Below, in pieces: positions 44,572-55,180 of a stretch of DNA of 64,000 nt; position 1 is the first letter of the stretch, and the number at the start of each line of letters is the position of its first letter. The notes beneath the pieces are model-generated. The model did no database searches. It was not told the DNA's origin and saw only the letters and a list, made by a program, of their open reading frames with translations. Source of the stretch: Berberis thunbergii (lineage: Eukaryota; Streptophyta; Magnoliopsida; Ranunculales; Berberidaceae); NCBI GenBank assembly GCA_003290165.1, contig QNQO01000654.1, positions 434,001 to 498,000 on the forward strand, written 5' to 3'. The position numbers were made by a program, and so were the translations under genes.

Positions 44572-45066
44572 CAGTGTTGCATGAGAAAATCTTGACTAAA
44601 GATAGGTAAATGAAAAGAGAAATCCACACATGAAGTCTTTGTGTGCTTTGTAATGAGATTGGCGAAACGTTGGATCATTTGATGTTTCACGGCAGAGCAG
44701 TTTCTTGTCAGAATTTGATTTGAGTTTGATGTTTCAAGGTTCCATTTTGGATTGGCTAAGTTGGTGGTCTAAAGCTAATCATTTTCGGCAGGCGGAGTGG
44801 TTATGGCGAAGGGTTCCTCACATTCTCATGTGGTGTGTGGAAAGAGAGAAATAAGATGATTTTTTTAAGGGCTCAACATATCAGAACATTTTATTTTTAT
44901 CGAGATTAGAAAATTGTTGTGAAGGATGGGTTCGACTTGTAATTTGTTTAGGGACTTGGTTTTTGACACCTTCATGGTGTCTTGACATTCCTTGTTGTAG
45001 GAATGATTTTTTTTATCTTTTGTTTTCTTTCTTATCTTTAATAAACATCTTCGTATTTGGCAAAAA
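44572..45066 (+). mobile_element. LINE 3'-end fragment (about 0.5 kb)
   Basis: Starts at GTTGCATGAGAAAATCTTGA (zf-RVT-like region of ORF2) and ends AATAAACATCTTCGTATTTG plus an A-rich tail. Several indels break the frame. Main LINE family. Confidence 0.85.
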
Positions 45067-45267
45067 AATAAAAAATAAAAAATTAAATAGTGATGAAATG
45101 AAATATATTGTAGAAACGGGATTTATATGATGACTAAAGAGTAAAGACAAGTATAAGGGACAAGAAAAAATCATAAAATATCACAAAAAATAGAGCAATT
45201 ATTTGTGGCTTATTAAGCACAAATTGGTCCAAATCCGTTGAACAAGTTAAAGTGCTATTTTAAAATT

Positions 45268-45398
45268 GAGCAAGTTTAGGGAGCCATGCCGGCGTCAAGT
45301 CAGGCTCTCTACCCTTTATCATCCTAGAGACAGGGGATTATTAGCATATCTAGGATGATGGAGGGTAAAAAGCCTGGCCTGACTCTCTAAAATTTGGG
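45268..45398. repeat. Foldback MITE, 131 bp, with 9-bp target duplication
   Basis: The inverted arms (TTTAGGGAGCCATGCCGGCG..., CTACCCTTTATCATCCTAGA / TCTAGGATGATGGAGGGTAA, GGCCTGACTCTCTAAAAT) flank a loop of about 16 bp. TTTAAAATT occurs directly on both sides (45259-45267 and 45399-45407). Homologous blocks at about 29885 and 41720 lack the element (CTTAAAATTA...), which shows the empty site. An 8-9-bp duplication suggests a hAT- or Mutator-mobilised MITE. Confidence 0.8.
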
Positions 45399-45784
45399 TT
45401 TAAAATTAGGGTTAAAACTTTGTGATTTTGCAAAAAGTATATATGATCAATGCATGGTGATCACCTAAATCAGATTTGAATGTTTATACTTTTTGTTAAA
45501 AATGAATACTATTCCTTATTTTTTTCTTATTGAGCATTTATGAATCATTATCGAAATGTTACAATATACGGGAGTTCCGAACCTATCATTTTTCGAGAAG
45601 AAATTCTAGAGAGTCAGGTCTCAATACTGATTTGTGCCTCGGAGGATGGTCTGCAACCGACAAACTTTATCCCTTTCTAACTTCTCCATCTAAAATATAT
45701 TCCCTTATCACATAAGGAATGTTGAAATCGAAATTACATTTTTTTCAACAAGTAAACAATGGAGAAATAGGGTTATGGCGGTGC

Positions 45785-46065
45785 GCAGAGTGATTATGGC
45801 GTAGGGTTCATCACGTGCTTATGTGATGTGTGTGAAAAGAGAGAAATATGAGAGTTTTTGTGGGGTTCAACAAATCGAAACATTATATTTTTATCGAGAT
45901 TAAGGAATTGTTATGGCGGACGGGTTTGGTCTGTAAATTTTTTAAAGACTTATTTTTTGACACCTTCATGGTATTTTGGCATTCTTTGATGTCGAAATGG
46001 TTTTCTTTGTACCTTGTTTTCTTCCTTATCTTCAATAAAAATATTCGTGTCTACCACCAAAAAAA
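45785..46065 (+). mobile_element. LINE 3'-end fragment
   Basis: Begins near TTATGGCGTAGGGTTCATCA and ends CAATAAAAATATTCGTGTCT followed by an A-rich, C-interrupted tail (46050-46100). Main LINE family, strongly truncated. Confidence 0.8.
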
Positions 46066-46099
46066 AAAACAAAAAAACAAAAAAAAAAACAAACAAACA

Positions 46100-47204
46100 A
46101 TACAATGGAGTCAGCGCTATTGGGGCAAGTGGTTGATTTGCTTTGTTCATCAATAAAAACAATGTTCTACCCAACCCTGACCTGTGTCTCCTCCTCTGAT
46201 TCTCTTATTCAAACGGCTCCAACTGAAATGGAATCATAAAACAATTAAAAAATCATGGGCAATATGGACATTTTATGACCGATAACTGTTAAAGAATAGA
46301 AGTCTACCTGAATGGGTTTGGAAGATTTTCCTAACCCATTCCTAATAACACGTACGTGTGAATTTAATCTTATTATAAAGTTTTATACCTTATAGTATGC
46401 ATCTTGATAACTAGTAAACTCATATATTGTGACAATATAGATGAAAGGGATGGGCAATATAAGCGACCAAAAAGGTGGTCGAATTGGTCCAGACTCTCTA
46501 CCTTGATTATAAAATCAAGGTTACGTAGGAGCGTATATTTTTGGATTTTATCGGGGATAATGATGGCTTCCAAATTAATTAGTTATCAGATTATTTATTT
46601 CAATGATTGATTTCAAATAGCCGATGGAAATTGATTGATTAGAGTGTCTCCAATCAATGATTATTTATTTCAATGATTGATTTTGGTTTGAACTCTGAAC
46701 TTGTAATTTCTTTCGCCACAAGTTTATCGCTGAGCTGATACTCTATTAATTGTCATTCAAAAATACATTCATCCAGAAACACCAAGTCTCTTGTCACGCC
46801 ACTAAGATTTTTTTAATTATATTTTATTTTAAGGAAATGGGGAGGATGTTTCATTTTCACAAAGTTCAAATTTCTTTGGAGGGGAAGTCACATTTTTCAT
46901 TTGCCTTTTTTTTTCAATGCTACAAACAGTTATAGTCCAATAAAACACACGCAATCTTTTTTTTTTCTTGGAGATTTTTAAGGTTTAATTTGCATAAAAT
47001 TTTAGTTCTTTAACTTTTTTTTTTTTTTTATCATTGCATCGGTAAAGAATGAGTTAACATCTTTCACGTAACAATGTTAATTTTATTTTGTTTTCTTGAT
47101 ATATTATCATCTATTTATCACATATTTGACGAACTTTTTAGTTTTAAATTTATTTTTTAAATACTTGAATGTATGCCACATCGAGTATTTAATTTTCTCA
47201 TATA
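46100..47204. repeat. R1 unit (copy f) and flanking duplicated AT-rich sequence
   Basis: R1 starts at about 46235 and is interrupted at 46287-46345 by a short segment (AAAGAATAGAAGTCTACCTG...) not present in other copies. After 46800 comes sequence shared with the EXO70 upstream region (GAAATGGGGAGGATGTTTCA, also at 38046, 49853 and 56040). No gene. Confidence 0.7.
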
Positions 47205-48156
47205 TTTGACTAAATATTCGTCTAATTTGAATTATTGCAAAATCACATTCTTTTCAATTTTTTTTGAAATCGAACTTTTGTCCATACTCAGAATTGATAA
47301 CTATGATGTAAGCAGTGTTAGCGGATATGAAAGTTTATTTTATTTATCTAATGAAGAAATAATAATATGTCTTGCCAATGGGTGGTAATAATAATATGGT
47401 GGTTTTATATATTCCATAATGTATTATAAAACAAGAATCCAATTTGAGAGAGTGGCAATGGATCAGTCCCTACCCAAGTGTTTATTTTCAATTAAAAAAA
47501 AGTTTATGTAATTTAAATGGTTTGGATCATGTCACAACCTTGTCCTCATAGCAACAAACTACACTTTCATGGGGCTCACAATCGATTGGTGAGCTAAGGA
47601 TATCAAAATTTTGTGGAATATTACGACACAATAAATATACATTTGACCTAACTTGCTATTAGAAAATTATTAACGTAAATAAATAAATTTCGAATAATAT
47701 TAAACTATATAATGAAAACAGAAAACAGAAAACAGAAAACAGAAAACAAGTAAAAAAAAAATTACACAAAAAATAAACCTTAACATGAACCGAAACCAAA
47801 CACAGTAACTCCAAAAAATGTAGGAGAGTCGAGGCCAACAATGTTCATTGAAGAAGTAGATGGTACAAGGGATCAGGTACCATTTATTAGGGTAGCATTG
47901 TATTCATCCACCATAGCCAACCGCCCGACGAAATGCATTTTGTTCTTTGTATTCAATAAGTATTGCATAACCGAAAGTCTCCACTGACTCTGTTTTTCAA
48001 AAGGCTCCAACTGAAATGGAATCATAAAACAATTAAAAAATCATGGGCAATATGGGCATTTTATGATCGATAACACGCGTGAATTTAATCTTATTATAAA
48101 GTTTTATACCTTATAGTATGCATCTTGCTAACTACTAAACTCATATATTGCGACAT
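47205..48156. repeat. Block A, copy 3 (partial)
   Basis: It shares CAGAATTGATAACTATGATG through GTTTATGTAATTTAAATGG with copies 1 and 2 but lacks the LINE scrap (empty site near 47518-47535). A copia RT scrap lies at 47835-47930 (minus). R1 begins at about 48030 and is interrupted at 48157. Confidence 0.75.
47714..47748 (+). repeat. GAAAACA microsatellite
   Basis: About five tandem copies of the heptamer GAAAACA. Confidence 0.85.
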
Positions 48157-49463
48157 AATCTCAGGGGCCAAGAGTGGTCTTTTCGATGACATGACAAATG
48201 AAAATATCCGCCCGGAACATCACATTGTGAAAAGGTCGCACGATGATATTGGGAGCGATCAATTGGGGCATCCTAGATCAGAGACACGTGTTGCATTAGC
48301 AAGGGAATTAAGAGTGGCTTCGCCCCAGCCAGCTCATGGCCTCAAACAGCCTGCGATCACCATCAGTCCAAGCCCTGCGCCTGCTCATGGTCTCAGTCAG
48401 ACTACGCTCCTCGTGTCTCCTCGGGTCCAGCCTGCTCACGGCCCCAGCCCGACCAGTGTGAGCACGGCCTGCCCACGGCCCCCCAACCCCAACCCAGGGG
48501 ACGTGCTTCCTCAGGCATGGCGTGATTTGATCGCTGGTGGTGCTTCTTTAGTGATTGGAATGATACAGGAAGTAGGGGTTGCCATGGTGAAGCCGACAGT
48601 GATGGAACAATTGATAGAAGTTATGGCCAAGCGAGCTCAATCCACGGTAACTGGTAATTTTTCAGTGCCCGCGGCAGCAAGGAACGACAAGGATGGGAGC
48701 TTGTTTGATGTCGTCATCCAGCTGTTTGAGGAGAACCGTGTTTTGCGAAGAAAGAAATAATCAATGACCACTAATACACTTGATAACGCCACAGATGATA
48801 GTGACGAGGCTGCGTCGGAATCAGAGTTGGGGCCGAAATCACATGCTATTAATGACCGCGGCAGCAAGGAACGACAAGGATGGGAGCTTGTTTGATGTCG
48901 TCATCCAACTGTTTGAGGAGAACCGTGTTTTACGAAGAAAGAAACAATCAATGACCACTAATACACTTGATAACGCCACAGATGATAGTGACGAGGCTGC
49001 GTCGGAATCAGAGTTGGAGCCGAAATCACATGCTATTAATGATTTAAATTTGGGGGCGCACTCCGATAAGGATCTACAGAACAAAGTCAAATCGGCGGTC
49101 CTTCCGGGCAATCGTCGTAAGACTAAGAGGGGTAAATCTTCCTCCCGCGCTTAAGATGATGGAAAATTTTATGGTTTGGAATGCTCCTTATTATGTTCAT
49201 GTTGGGATTATCTGCTGGGATGTCTTATGTTCATGCTGGCTTTGTTATGATTTATGGTCCTTCTTTCAGCATTGGTGATAGGTTGGATTTACTTTTATGT
49301 ATTTTGGTTTATGGCTGCGGCCCAATCTTTGTTTTGGTTATATCACGGGTAAAGTTGTCATGTATCCCCGCATTGATTGTAAATCAAGTTTTTTTGACAA
49401 GTAATAAAGGTCTGACATTCCAGAGATGCCCCTCCCCACTGGAGGGTTAATTATAAAAAAAAG
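48157..49463 (+). mobile_element. 1.3-kb retroposon-like insertion in R1 with A-rich tail
   Basis: It interrupts R1 between CATATATTGCGACA and GGGATGGGCAATATAAGCGA; intact R1 is at 46430. It ends in TTAATTATAAAAAAAA, like a non-LTR retroposon. The first part is an open frame (to 48760) rich in Pro/His/Ser, with repeats of QPAHGLKQ / APAHGLSQ / QPAHGPSP and then an acidic-basic C-terminal part (LFDVVIQLFEENRVLRRKK). The 187-bp segment at 48671 is tandemly duplicated. After the stop at 49154 the sequence resembles a LINE 3' tail (CATTCCAGAGATGCCCCTCC). I read it as a deletion derivative of a LINE (ORF1 end joined to 3' end); the family is not recognised. Confidence 0.5.
48671..49044 (+). repeat. 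Tandem duplication, 187-bp unit
   Basis: Unit 48671-48857 (starting GCGGCAGCAAGGAACGACAA) is followed directly by a near-identical copy from 48858. The duplication shifts the frame, so the second copy reads on in another frame to the stop at 49154. Confidence 0.9.
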
Positions 49464-49990
49464 GGATGGGCAATATAAGCGACCAAAAAGGTGGTCGAAT
49501 TGGTCCAGAATCTCTACCTTGATAATAAAATCAAGGTTAAGTAGGAGCGTATATTTTTGGATTTTATCGGGGATAATGTTGGCTTCCAAATTAATTAGTT
49601 ATCGAATTATTTATTTCAATTATTGATTTCAAATAGCCGATGGAAATTGATAGATTAGAGCTTCTCCAACCAATGCATTTATTTCAATGATTGATTTCGG
49701 TTAGCTTTGAATTTGTAATTTCATTCGTCAGAAGTCTATCGTTGAGCTAATACTCTATTGTTCGTCATTTGAAAATACATTCATCCAGAAACACCAAGTC
49801 TGATGTCACGGATTTTTATTTTTATTTTTTTAATTATATTTTATTTTAAGGAAATGGGGAGGATGTTTCATTTTCAAAAAGTTCAAATATCTTTGGAGGG
49901 CAATTCACGTGTTTCATTTGCCTTATTTTTCAATGCTACAAACAGTTGTAGTCCAATAAAACACACCCAATCTTTTCTTGTTTGTCAACT
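49464..49990. repeat. R1 unit, second half (copy g), and EXO70-upstream-like sequence
   Basis: It continues R1 from GGGATGGGCAATATAAGCGA, close to copy f, then GGAAATGGGGAGGATGTTTC and CAGTTGTAGTCCAATAAAAC, shared with 38046 and 46850. No gene. Confidence 0.75.
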
Positions 49991-50805
49991 TAATTGATTT
50001 GTTAAATATGCACACCCATAACCCATCCCCATCGATTTGCATAAAATTTGAGGAATGTCGTAAAAGTCCAAGCAAGGATTGTGATTTTAGGAAATCTCTC
50101 AAAATTTCAATGAAAATTTTGTTCTTTTGAAATTATGAAAAGAAAAAGGGCGAAATAAAAATTTACATCTTTTCGAGGGTTTTTCTCAAAAAATTTTGAG
50201 AAAATTTTGGTTAATTTCAAATTCTTTTCGTAAATTTTGTTTTTCTGTAAAAATACAAAAGGTTTTTTTGTATTATCAATTCTTTTAATTATTTATTTAT
50301 TTTTAAAACCACCCTCTTGATTTTCTAATTATCATTTCTTTTACTTATATATTGGTTTTGAAACTACCTCCTGATTCTTTAATTATATATTGATTTTATG
50401 TTTGTTTCATTTCTTGGTATTTAGGCTTCATTTAGGATGTTTAATATATTTATTTACTTGCATATATTTTCACATTTTAATATATCATCAAAATTCATTA
50501 TACATATATTTTATTTATCCTTGAAAATTTTACGTTTTTTCTTTACACACAGAAATAATTTTCAAAATATTTCTTAAAATCAAGATATCGAAATTGAAGG
50601 GCTTGAGAGTGTAGAAGGGCACATCACAGTACTAATGGATGCTTTTAGTATGTTTTATGACTATGTTCAAGGCCTGTGGACATTAACTAGTTATGTTTTA
50701 TGACTTGTTAGAGAGATTAGTCTAATAAGTCGTAGTATATAATGATAATTAGTAGCTAAATCGAGTGGTGGGCTCTTAGGCGATTTTGAACGTGCTCTAA
50801 GGGAT
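49991..50805. other. AT-rich intergenic sequence
   Basis: No open frame, gene or element is recognised. The piece around 50645-50760 (ATGTTTTATGACTATGTTCA, AAGTCGTAGTATAT) resembles 27520-27660. Confidence 0.4.
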
Positions 50806-50908
50806 AAAACTGGAAAAACTAGCTCGCATTGTTTTCTTTCAATCGCAGCCGTTCCAAGTTTCTTGGGTTTAATCTCAATCGTTTGAACCTAAGTTGCAGC
50901 TAGGGTTT

Positions 50909-51714
50909 ATGGCAGCGACACAGCCAGCCAAGGGGGACTCCCCTGCGGCTGGCCGGTAAGCCGATGGGGTTTCGAAGCTCTCCTTTGCGCATGTCCTTGG
51001 CAAGGCAATGAAGGATGACCTTGACGACAAACCGATGAATTCCACAAGTTTTAAAAAAGAGGGTTGTCCGGCCTTATTGCTATCCGATTCGGACGTCTCA
51101 AGGGGAGAGTCTCACGTGTCTAATCACGTTGTGATCTTGAAGTTCTCAAGTTTTTGGCCTTCGCTTGATTCGATAAGAGACTCCATTAACAGATCTTGGG
51201 GAATATCCGGTGAGTTCATTATTGGTCTTATAGATCAAAGGCATGTTGTGGTTTATTTACAATCGAAAGATGAAGTTAAGAAAGTGCTTTCAAAAGATTC
51301 TTTCACTATTTGGGGCGTTAGATATAAAATCTTTCATTGGCATCCTGGTTTTAGCCTTCGAGCGGATCCGAAATTGGCCCCAATATGGATTGAACTCTCA
51401 AATTTACCTTTCGCTTTTTTTTCCTCCCAGCAATTATGAAGGCGATTGAGAATTCGGTTGGCAATTTTCTAAGGATCGATGATGGTACTCGATATTTTGC
51501 TCGACCAAAAGTTGCTCGTATGTGCGTCGAGAAGGAGGTAATTAAACCTTTACCTCATAAGATTTGGCTTGAGAGTCCAAAATATGGCGGATATTGGCAA
51601 AAAATTAGATTACCCTGGATTTAAATATTGTGGCCATTGTTCGTTAATTGGCCATGAGAAAGACTATTGTCGGAAAATTATGGGAAATAAGAAAGAACAT
51701 TCAAATGATGTTGG
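50909..51714 (+). pseudogene. LINE ORF1 with DUF4283-like domain and CCHC zinc knuckle
   Basis: The reading starts MAATQPAKGDSPAAGR*, with an in-frame stop at 50957. It continues SKLSFAHVLGKAM, VVILKFSSFWPSLDSIRDSI, RHVVVYLQSKDEVKKVLSK, WGVRYKIFHWHPGFSLRADP and LAPIWIELSNLPF, the DUF4283-type pattern of plant LINE ORF1. A frameshift near 51420 leads to IENSVGNFLRIDDGT and ARMCVEKEV. A further shift gives the zinc knuckle CGHCSLIGHEKDYC (C-x2-C-x4-H-x4-C). It is cut by the CACTA end at 51826. It is not the ORF1 type of the 4961 LINE. Confidence 0.85.
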
Positions 51715-52186
51715 ATAAGATCATAAGGAAGCCAAGAATTCACAAAAAGACAAGCAAATTCAAAAACAATACAAGGAGAATCAAGGACAAAACGTGAAGA
51801 AGCAAATGTATGTCGCGGTTACAAACACTACACCAAAAAGCTTGATTAGCTACACGGAGATGGCTACGGCTCAAAACCGTTGGTTTATTTGCCACGGCCG
51901 ACAAACCATGGCTATAATGACCAAGGGCCTAAAACCGTGGCTATAAAAAGAAAATGCACCTGTGTTGCACGTGCCTGTGTGGAGAACTCGAGTGGATTTC
52001 ACGCGGGCAAAAACAATTTCGCGGTCTTGCCAAAAAAATTGGCACTCCCGCCTCCTTACATTTTCAGATATGGTTTTGGCTCAAAAAAGCAAAAATCACA
52101 GATCTGTTTTTGGCTCAAAAGCTCGAGGGGAGAATCGACCAAGACGATTTTGAGAAAATCAGATAAAGCTTTGGCATCGATTTTTT

Positions 52187-52527
52187 GTGTTGATTGCAGA
52201 GAAATTAGATAAAGCTTGATCAAAAAATCAAAGAAAGCTCGATCGAAAACTCTAGCCATCGACCTCGACCTTGTGGTGAGAAATCAGATACTAGATCTGA
52301 GCATCGTGCTTACTTGCGACCTCGACCTCGAGTTAAGTTCCGACCTTGTGCTGAGTTGTGTTGATTGCAGAGAAATCAGAGGAAGCTCGATCGAAAAATC
52401 AGAGAAAGCTCGATCGAAAACTCTAGCCATCGACCTCGACCTTGTGGTGAGAAATCAGAGACAAGATCTGAGCATCGTGCTGACTTGCGACCTCGACCTC
52501 GAGCTAAGTTTCGAACTCGTGTTGAGT
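52187..52527 (+). repeat. Tandem duplication, 171-bp unit
   Basis: Units 52187-52357 and 52358-52527 share GTGTTGATTGCAGAGAAAT, AGCTCGATCGAAAACTCTAG and CCATCGACCTCGACCTTGTG. The segment resembles duplicated 5' UTR/first-exon sequence. The GATTGCAG and GGTGAG motifs could act as splice sites. Confidence 0.8.
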
Positions 52528-52989
52528 TTTGACCTCGATCCAAAACCTCGACCTCGACCAGAGGTAATACACTGTTACTTGTCTTGAAATTTTTTCTTCT
52601 TTGGGTTTTTGCAATCTCAATTGTTCTGTTAGATTTAGGTTTCTGATGAGTGTTTGGTCCATTTTCACTAATAAATGGGGAAATTGTGAAAAATGGTGAA
52701 ATATAATATGGGTTTTTCATAAAATCGAATGAGGTTGATGGGTTTTACAGATAATCGAATGAGGAAGAAAATTCTAGAGATTTTTTCTTCTTGATGGGTT
52801 TAATGGGGAAATTGCTATGTCTGTTAAGTGTTTTTTTCTTCTTGAATGAGGAAGAAAACCAGTTCTTGAATTTTTTTTTTCTTCAAATGTTCATTTTCAC
52901 TGATTTTTAAGAAATAGAGATTTTTATGTTTGGCTTCAGCCGACTCTTAACTATAGTGTGTAATAAAATTTATTTATTTTTGCTAATTT

Positions 52990-53069
52990 TAGGGATTAGT
53001 AAATCTTCTGTGTTGCTCTCCATCATTCGAAGCTATTCTCGAACTCTTTCGATTCCATCTGGATAAAGG
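52990..53069 (+). other. Possible non-coding or 5' exon
   Basis: The segment from TTTTAGGGATTAGTAAATC to ATCTGGATAAAG/GTAACTC has acceptor- and donor-like edges. Its protein identity is not recognised. The surrounding 52600-53800 is AT-rich and intron-like, with no named gene. Confidence 0.25.
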
Positions 53070-53822
53070 TAACTCTTTCAGTTTAGTAATATCTCAACAT
53101 TGAAGTAATTAGAAGTTCAAATTATTTCAGTTAATTAGTGTAATGTTTTATTTCTATCATGTCTTGGATTATATTATGATGGTACTAGTTTTCACCTCAT
53201 GTTGAATAAGTATTTAGCTTATTAATTTTCTCAAATGAATTGATGATGTTCATCTTGCTTGCTATACAATTAATTTCTGTAAATTATGTATTTTTTTGTA
53301 TACATGTTTGTTTACATGTACCTATCATGACTTAGTTCTTGGATAGTAGTGAAACATATACTATGTGGTGGTGGTGGTGGTAGTGGTCGACATGAAATAT
53401 ATTTCAGTCTTTAAAGGAGAACCACACAGTACATAGACATATACTTCACATCACCAGTGGCAGAATTTTTGCATCAAATATCCTTTTATCAGTCATGTTA
53501 GCTAGGTAGATTCCTTATATTTTTAAGGTTGTATTTGATTACAAAGATAGCAGAATTGTATAGAAAACAAGTGACAAGAGAAGATGACCATGTTGTTGTA
53601 AAACTTTTCATGATGTCCACCCCCTTAAAATATTTTCTACCTTCAAAATGTGTTCTTGATTCCACTCTTGCCTTTGCTTGTACTATTTTTTTTACTGAAG
53701 GTTTTTATTTCAAAGTGTAAATGAAAACGAAAGGGAGATGAGCGTATATGAAAGTTGTGATCTTTCACCACACATCATCGGATAAAGCTTTTCTCCCTTG
53801 CAAACTATTTTTATAGGCTTGC

Positions 53823-54200
53823 ATGGAAAATAAAAACAAGAATCAAATATACCTTGATATAAAACTTAGTGCTGAACAAATGTTCAAGACTTCAGGAGTC
53901 TTAACGAAGATAGCAAAATCTTTGATCACTAGGAAAAATCATGTTTATCTTGGTGTTTCAACAAAAGAATTTACTTTGGATATTAAAGATACCGCTGGTA
54001 GAATTAATATAGCACTAATAACAAAAGAAGATATTAAGCTAAAAATGGCTAAAATACCTTCTGACATAAGAAAAAAGATTGATTACATTCACATAGGTGG
54101 TGTACAAATCTGTATAAAATCTACATTTAGACAAGGAATCAATAGTCTTGTTCTATGTCCTCTTCTATTATATGTATATATACTTACCTATGTTTTTTAA
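53823..54200 (+). pseudogene. Caulimovirus-type movement-protein-like fragment
   Basis: This open frame of about 125 codons resembles the N-terminal half of the 30K-superfamily movement proteins of Caulimoviridae, which also persist in plant genomes as endogenous pararetrovirus relics. The recognisable parts are an IYLDI start and the HIG.V.I.IKSTFR.GI core near residues 98-110. The C-terminal half of the domain is missing; the frame ends in hydrophobic residues and a stop. No coat, protease, RT or RNase H of a pararetrovirus is nearby, so it is an isolated relic carried in the CACTA element or its insertion site. Assignment is by recalled motif only. Confidence 0.6.
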
Positions 54201-54370
54201 ATTTATAACAACCCTTTTTTAACTCTGCCAATGTAAATGTTCTTTTTTACATTGCCGGTCCCAAGCCCGGATAAAGGAGGAGGGATGAGGGCATGTTTAC
54301 CAATTTCTATGTTAAGTTTCATTATATTTTTTCATTGTGATATGGTTATTTGGTTCTTATATATATGCAG

Positions 54371-54414
54371 CAAACTCAGCAGGTGCTAGTGTGAAAAAGA
54401 TTCCTCTTTACAAG
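54371..54414 (+). other. Putative short captured exon, unrecognised
   Basis: 44 bp between TATATGCAG and a GTACAT donor, readable as NSAGASVKKIPLYK. Its splice edges match the neighbouring thiolase exon, but I do not recognise the family. Just upstream (54240-54290), CCCGGATAAAGGAGGAGGG is a motif I recall from other plant repeats. Confidence 0.3.
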
Positions 54415-54785
54415 GTACATATATTTCTCTAGTTCAGTTGTTTATTAAGGTTTTTTTTTTTTTTTAATATTTTAATTTTTGGAAAGCGAGCGGGGTTATT
54501 TAGGATCCCCGAACCTGAAAACAAAATGATTGTTACATTCTCAAGTACATCATGCCTATTCTATCTTCATACACAATCTTCTTCAAGTCCTCGGCAAAGG
54601 AACTTGGTATAACTTCCATAAAACATTATTAGGAAGCAAGCGAGCTAATCGATCCACAACTCTGTTAGTTTCTCTATAAGCATTACTGACTTTATAGTTT
54701 TCCAGTGAGCTAAGCATGTATTTAATTCTGCGCAATATGTGTCTAAGATCATGCTACGCTTTTGTGCAGTGAGCTAAGCATGTAT

Positions 54786-55007
54786 TTAATTTTGTGCAAG
54801 TTTAATCCCGGCCTTGACTCCTTGAAGCTCATGTTTGATAACTGAGTGCCCTGTTGTAGACCCCGTGCATGCTGTGATAACATCCCCTGCATCATTCCTT
54901 ATAACATCGCCATACCCACCAGTGACTCCTTGTAGCGAGCCATTAGAGTTGCTCTTGTACCAGCCTATGGGTGCCTTTGTCCATTGCCTATAGGTTGCTC
55001 CTGTCAA
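54786..55007 (-). pseudogene. LINE-type RNase H domain fragment
   Basis: The minus-strand frame reads W.KAPIGWYKSNSNGSLQGV, GGYGDVIRNDAGDVITACTG and HELQGVKAGIKLAQ. This is the RNase H/RVT_3 domain common in plant LINE-derived proteins (W..P..GW.K.N.DG....... GGVIRD..G). The first catalytic Asp is Asn here. Only the N-terminal half is present. Confidence 0.8.
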
Positions 55008-55088
55008 TTTGATTTATTGATTTCAATCTACTTGCTTTATGTGTCACAATTCACATGTTGATCTGTCACCACTTTTGTTTTCCTTCAG

Positions 55089-55174
55089 TTTGATCCTGCA
55101 AAATTAAGGAAGCTCATACCAAGTTTCAAAGAAGTTGGTGGTTTTGTTACTGCTGGAAATGCATCTAGTATAAG
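55089..55174 (+). pseudogene. Acetoacetyl-CoA thiolase (AACT) exon fragment
   Basis: An 86-bp exon between CCTTCAG and AAG/GTCTAC encodes FDPAKLRKLIPSFKEVGGFV followed by TAGNASSI. Plant cytosolic acetoacetyl-CoA thiolase (first step of the mevalonate pathway) has FD..KLRKLRPSFKE.GG.VTAGNASSISDGAAA at this place. Flanking exons of the enzyme are absent. A captured fragment like those in the 1-4960 element, but on the plus strand. Confidence 0.8.
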
Positions 55175-55180
55175 GTCTAC

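Larger units (their letters stand above)
51826..55180 (+). mobile_element. CACTA element, left end, same family as 1-4960, with captured sequences
   Basis: CACTACACCAAAAAGCTTGA at 51826 is followed by CTACGGCTCAAAACCGTTGG, CCACGG and CCGTGGC subterminal motifs. Then TGTTGCACGTGCCTGTGTGG and a GCGGG region match the first element's inner end. Inside are a 171-bp tandem repeat, a movement-protein-like fragment, a LINE RNase H piece and a thiolase exon. I find no matching right end (GGTGTAGTG) before 58 kb, so the right boundary is set only at the last captured exon. It inserted into the LINE ORF1 relic. Confidence 0.65.

Noticed and set aside
49338..49589. Minus-strand frames in R1 units (EANIIPDKIQKYTLL...)
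   Set aside because: They recur only because R1 is repeated; there is no known domain and other R1 copies have stops.
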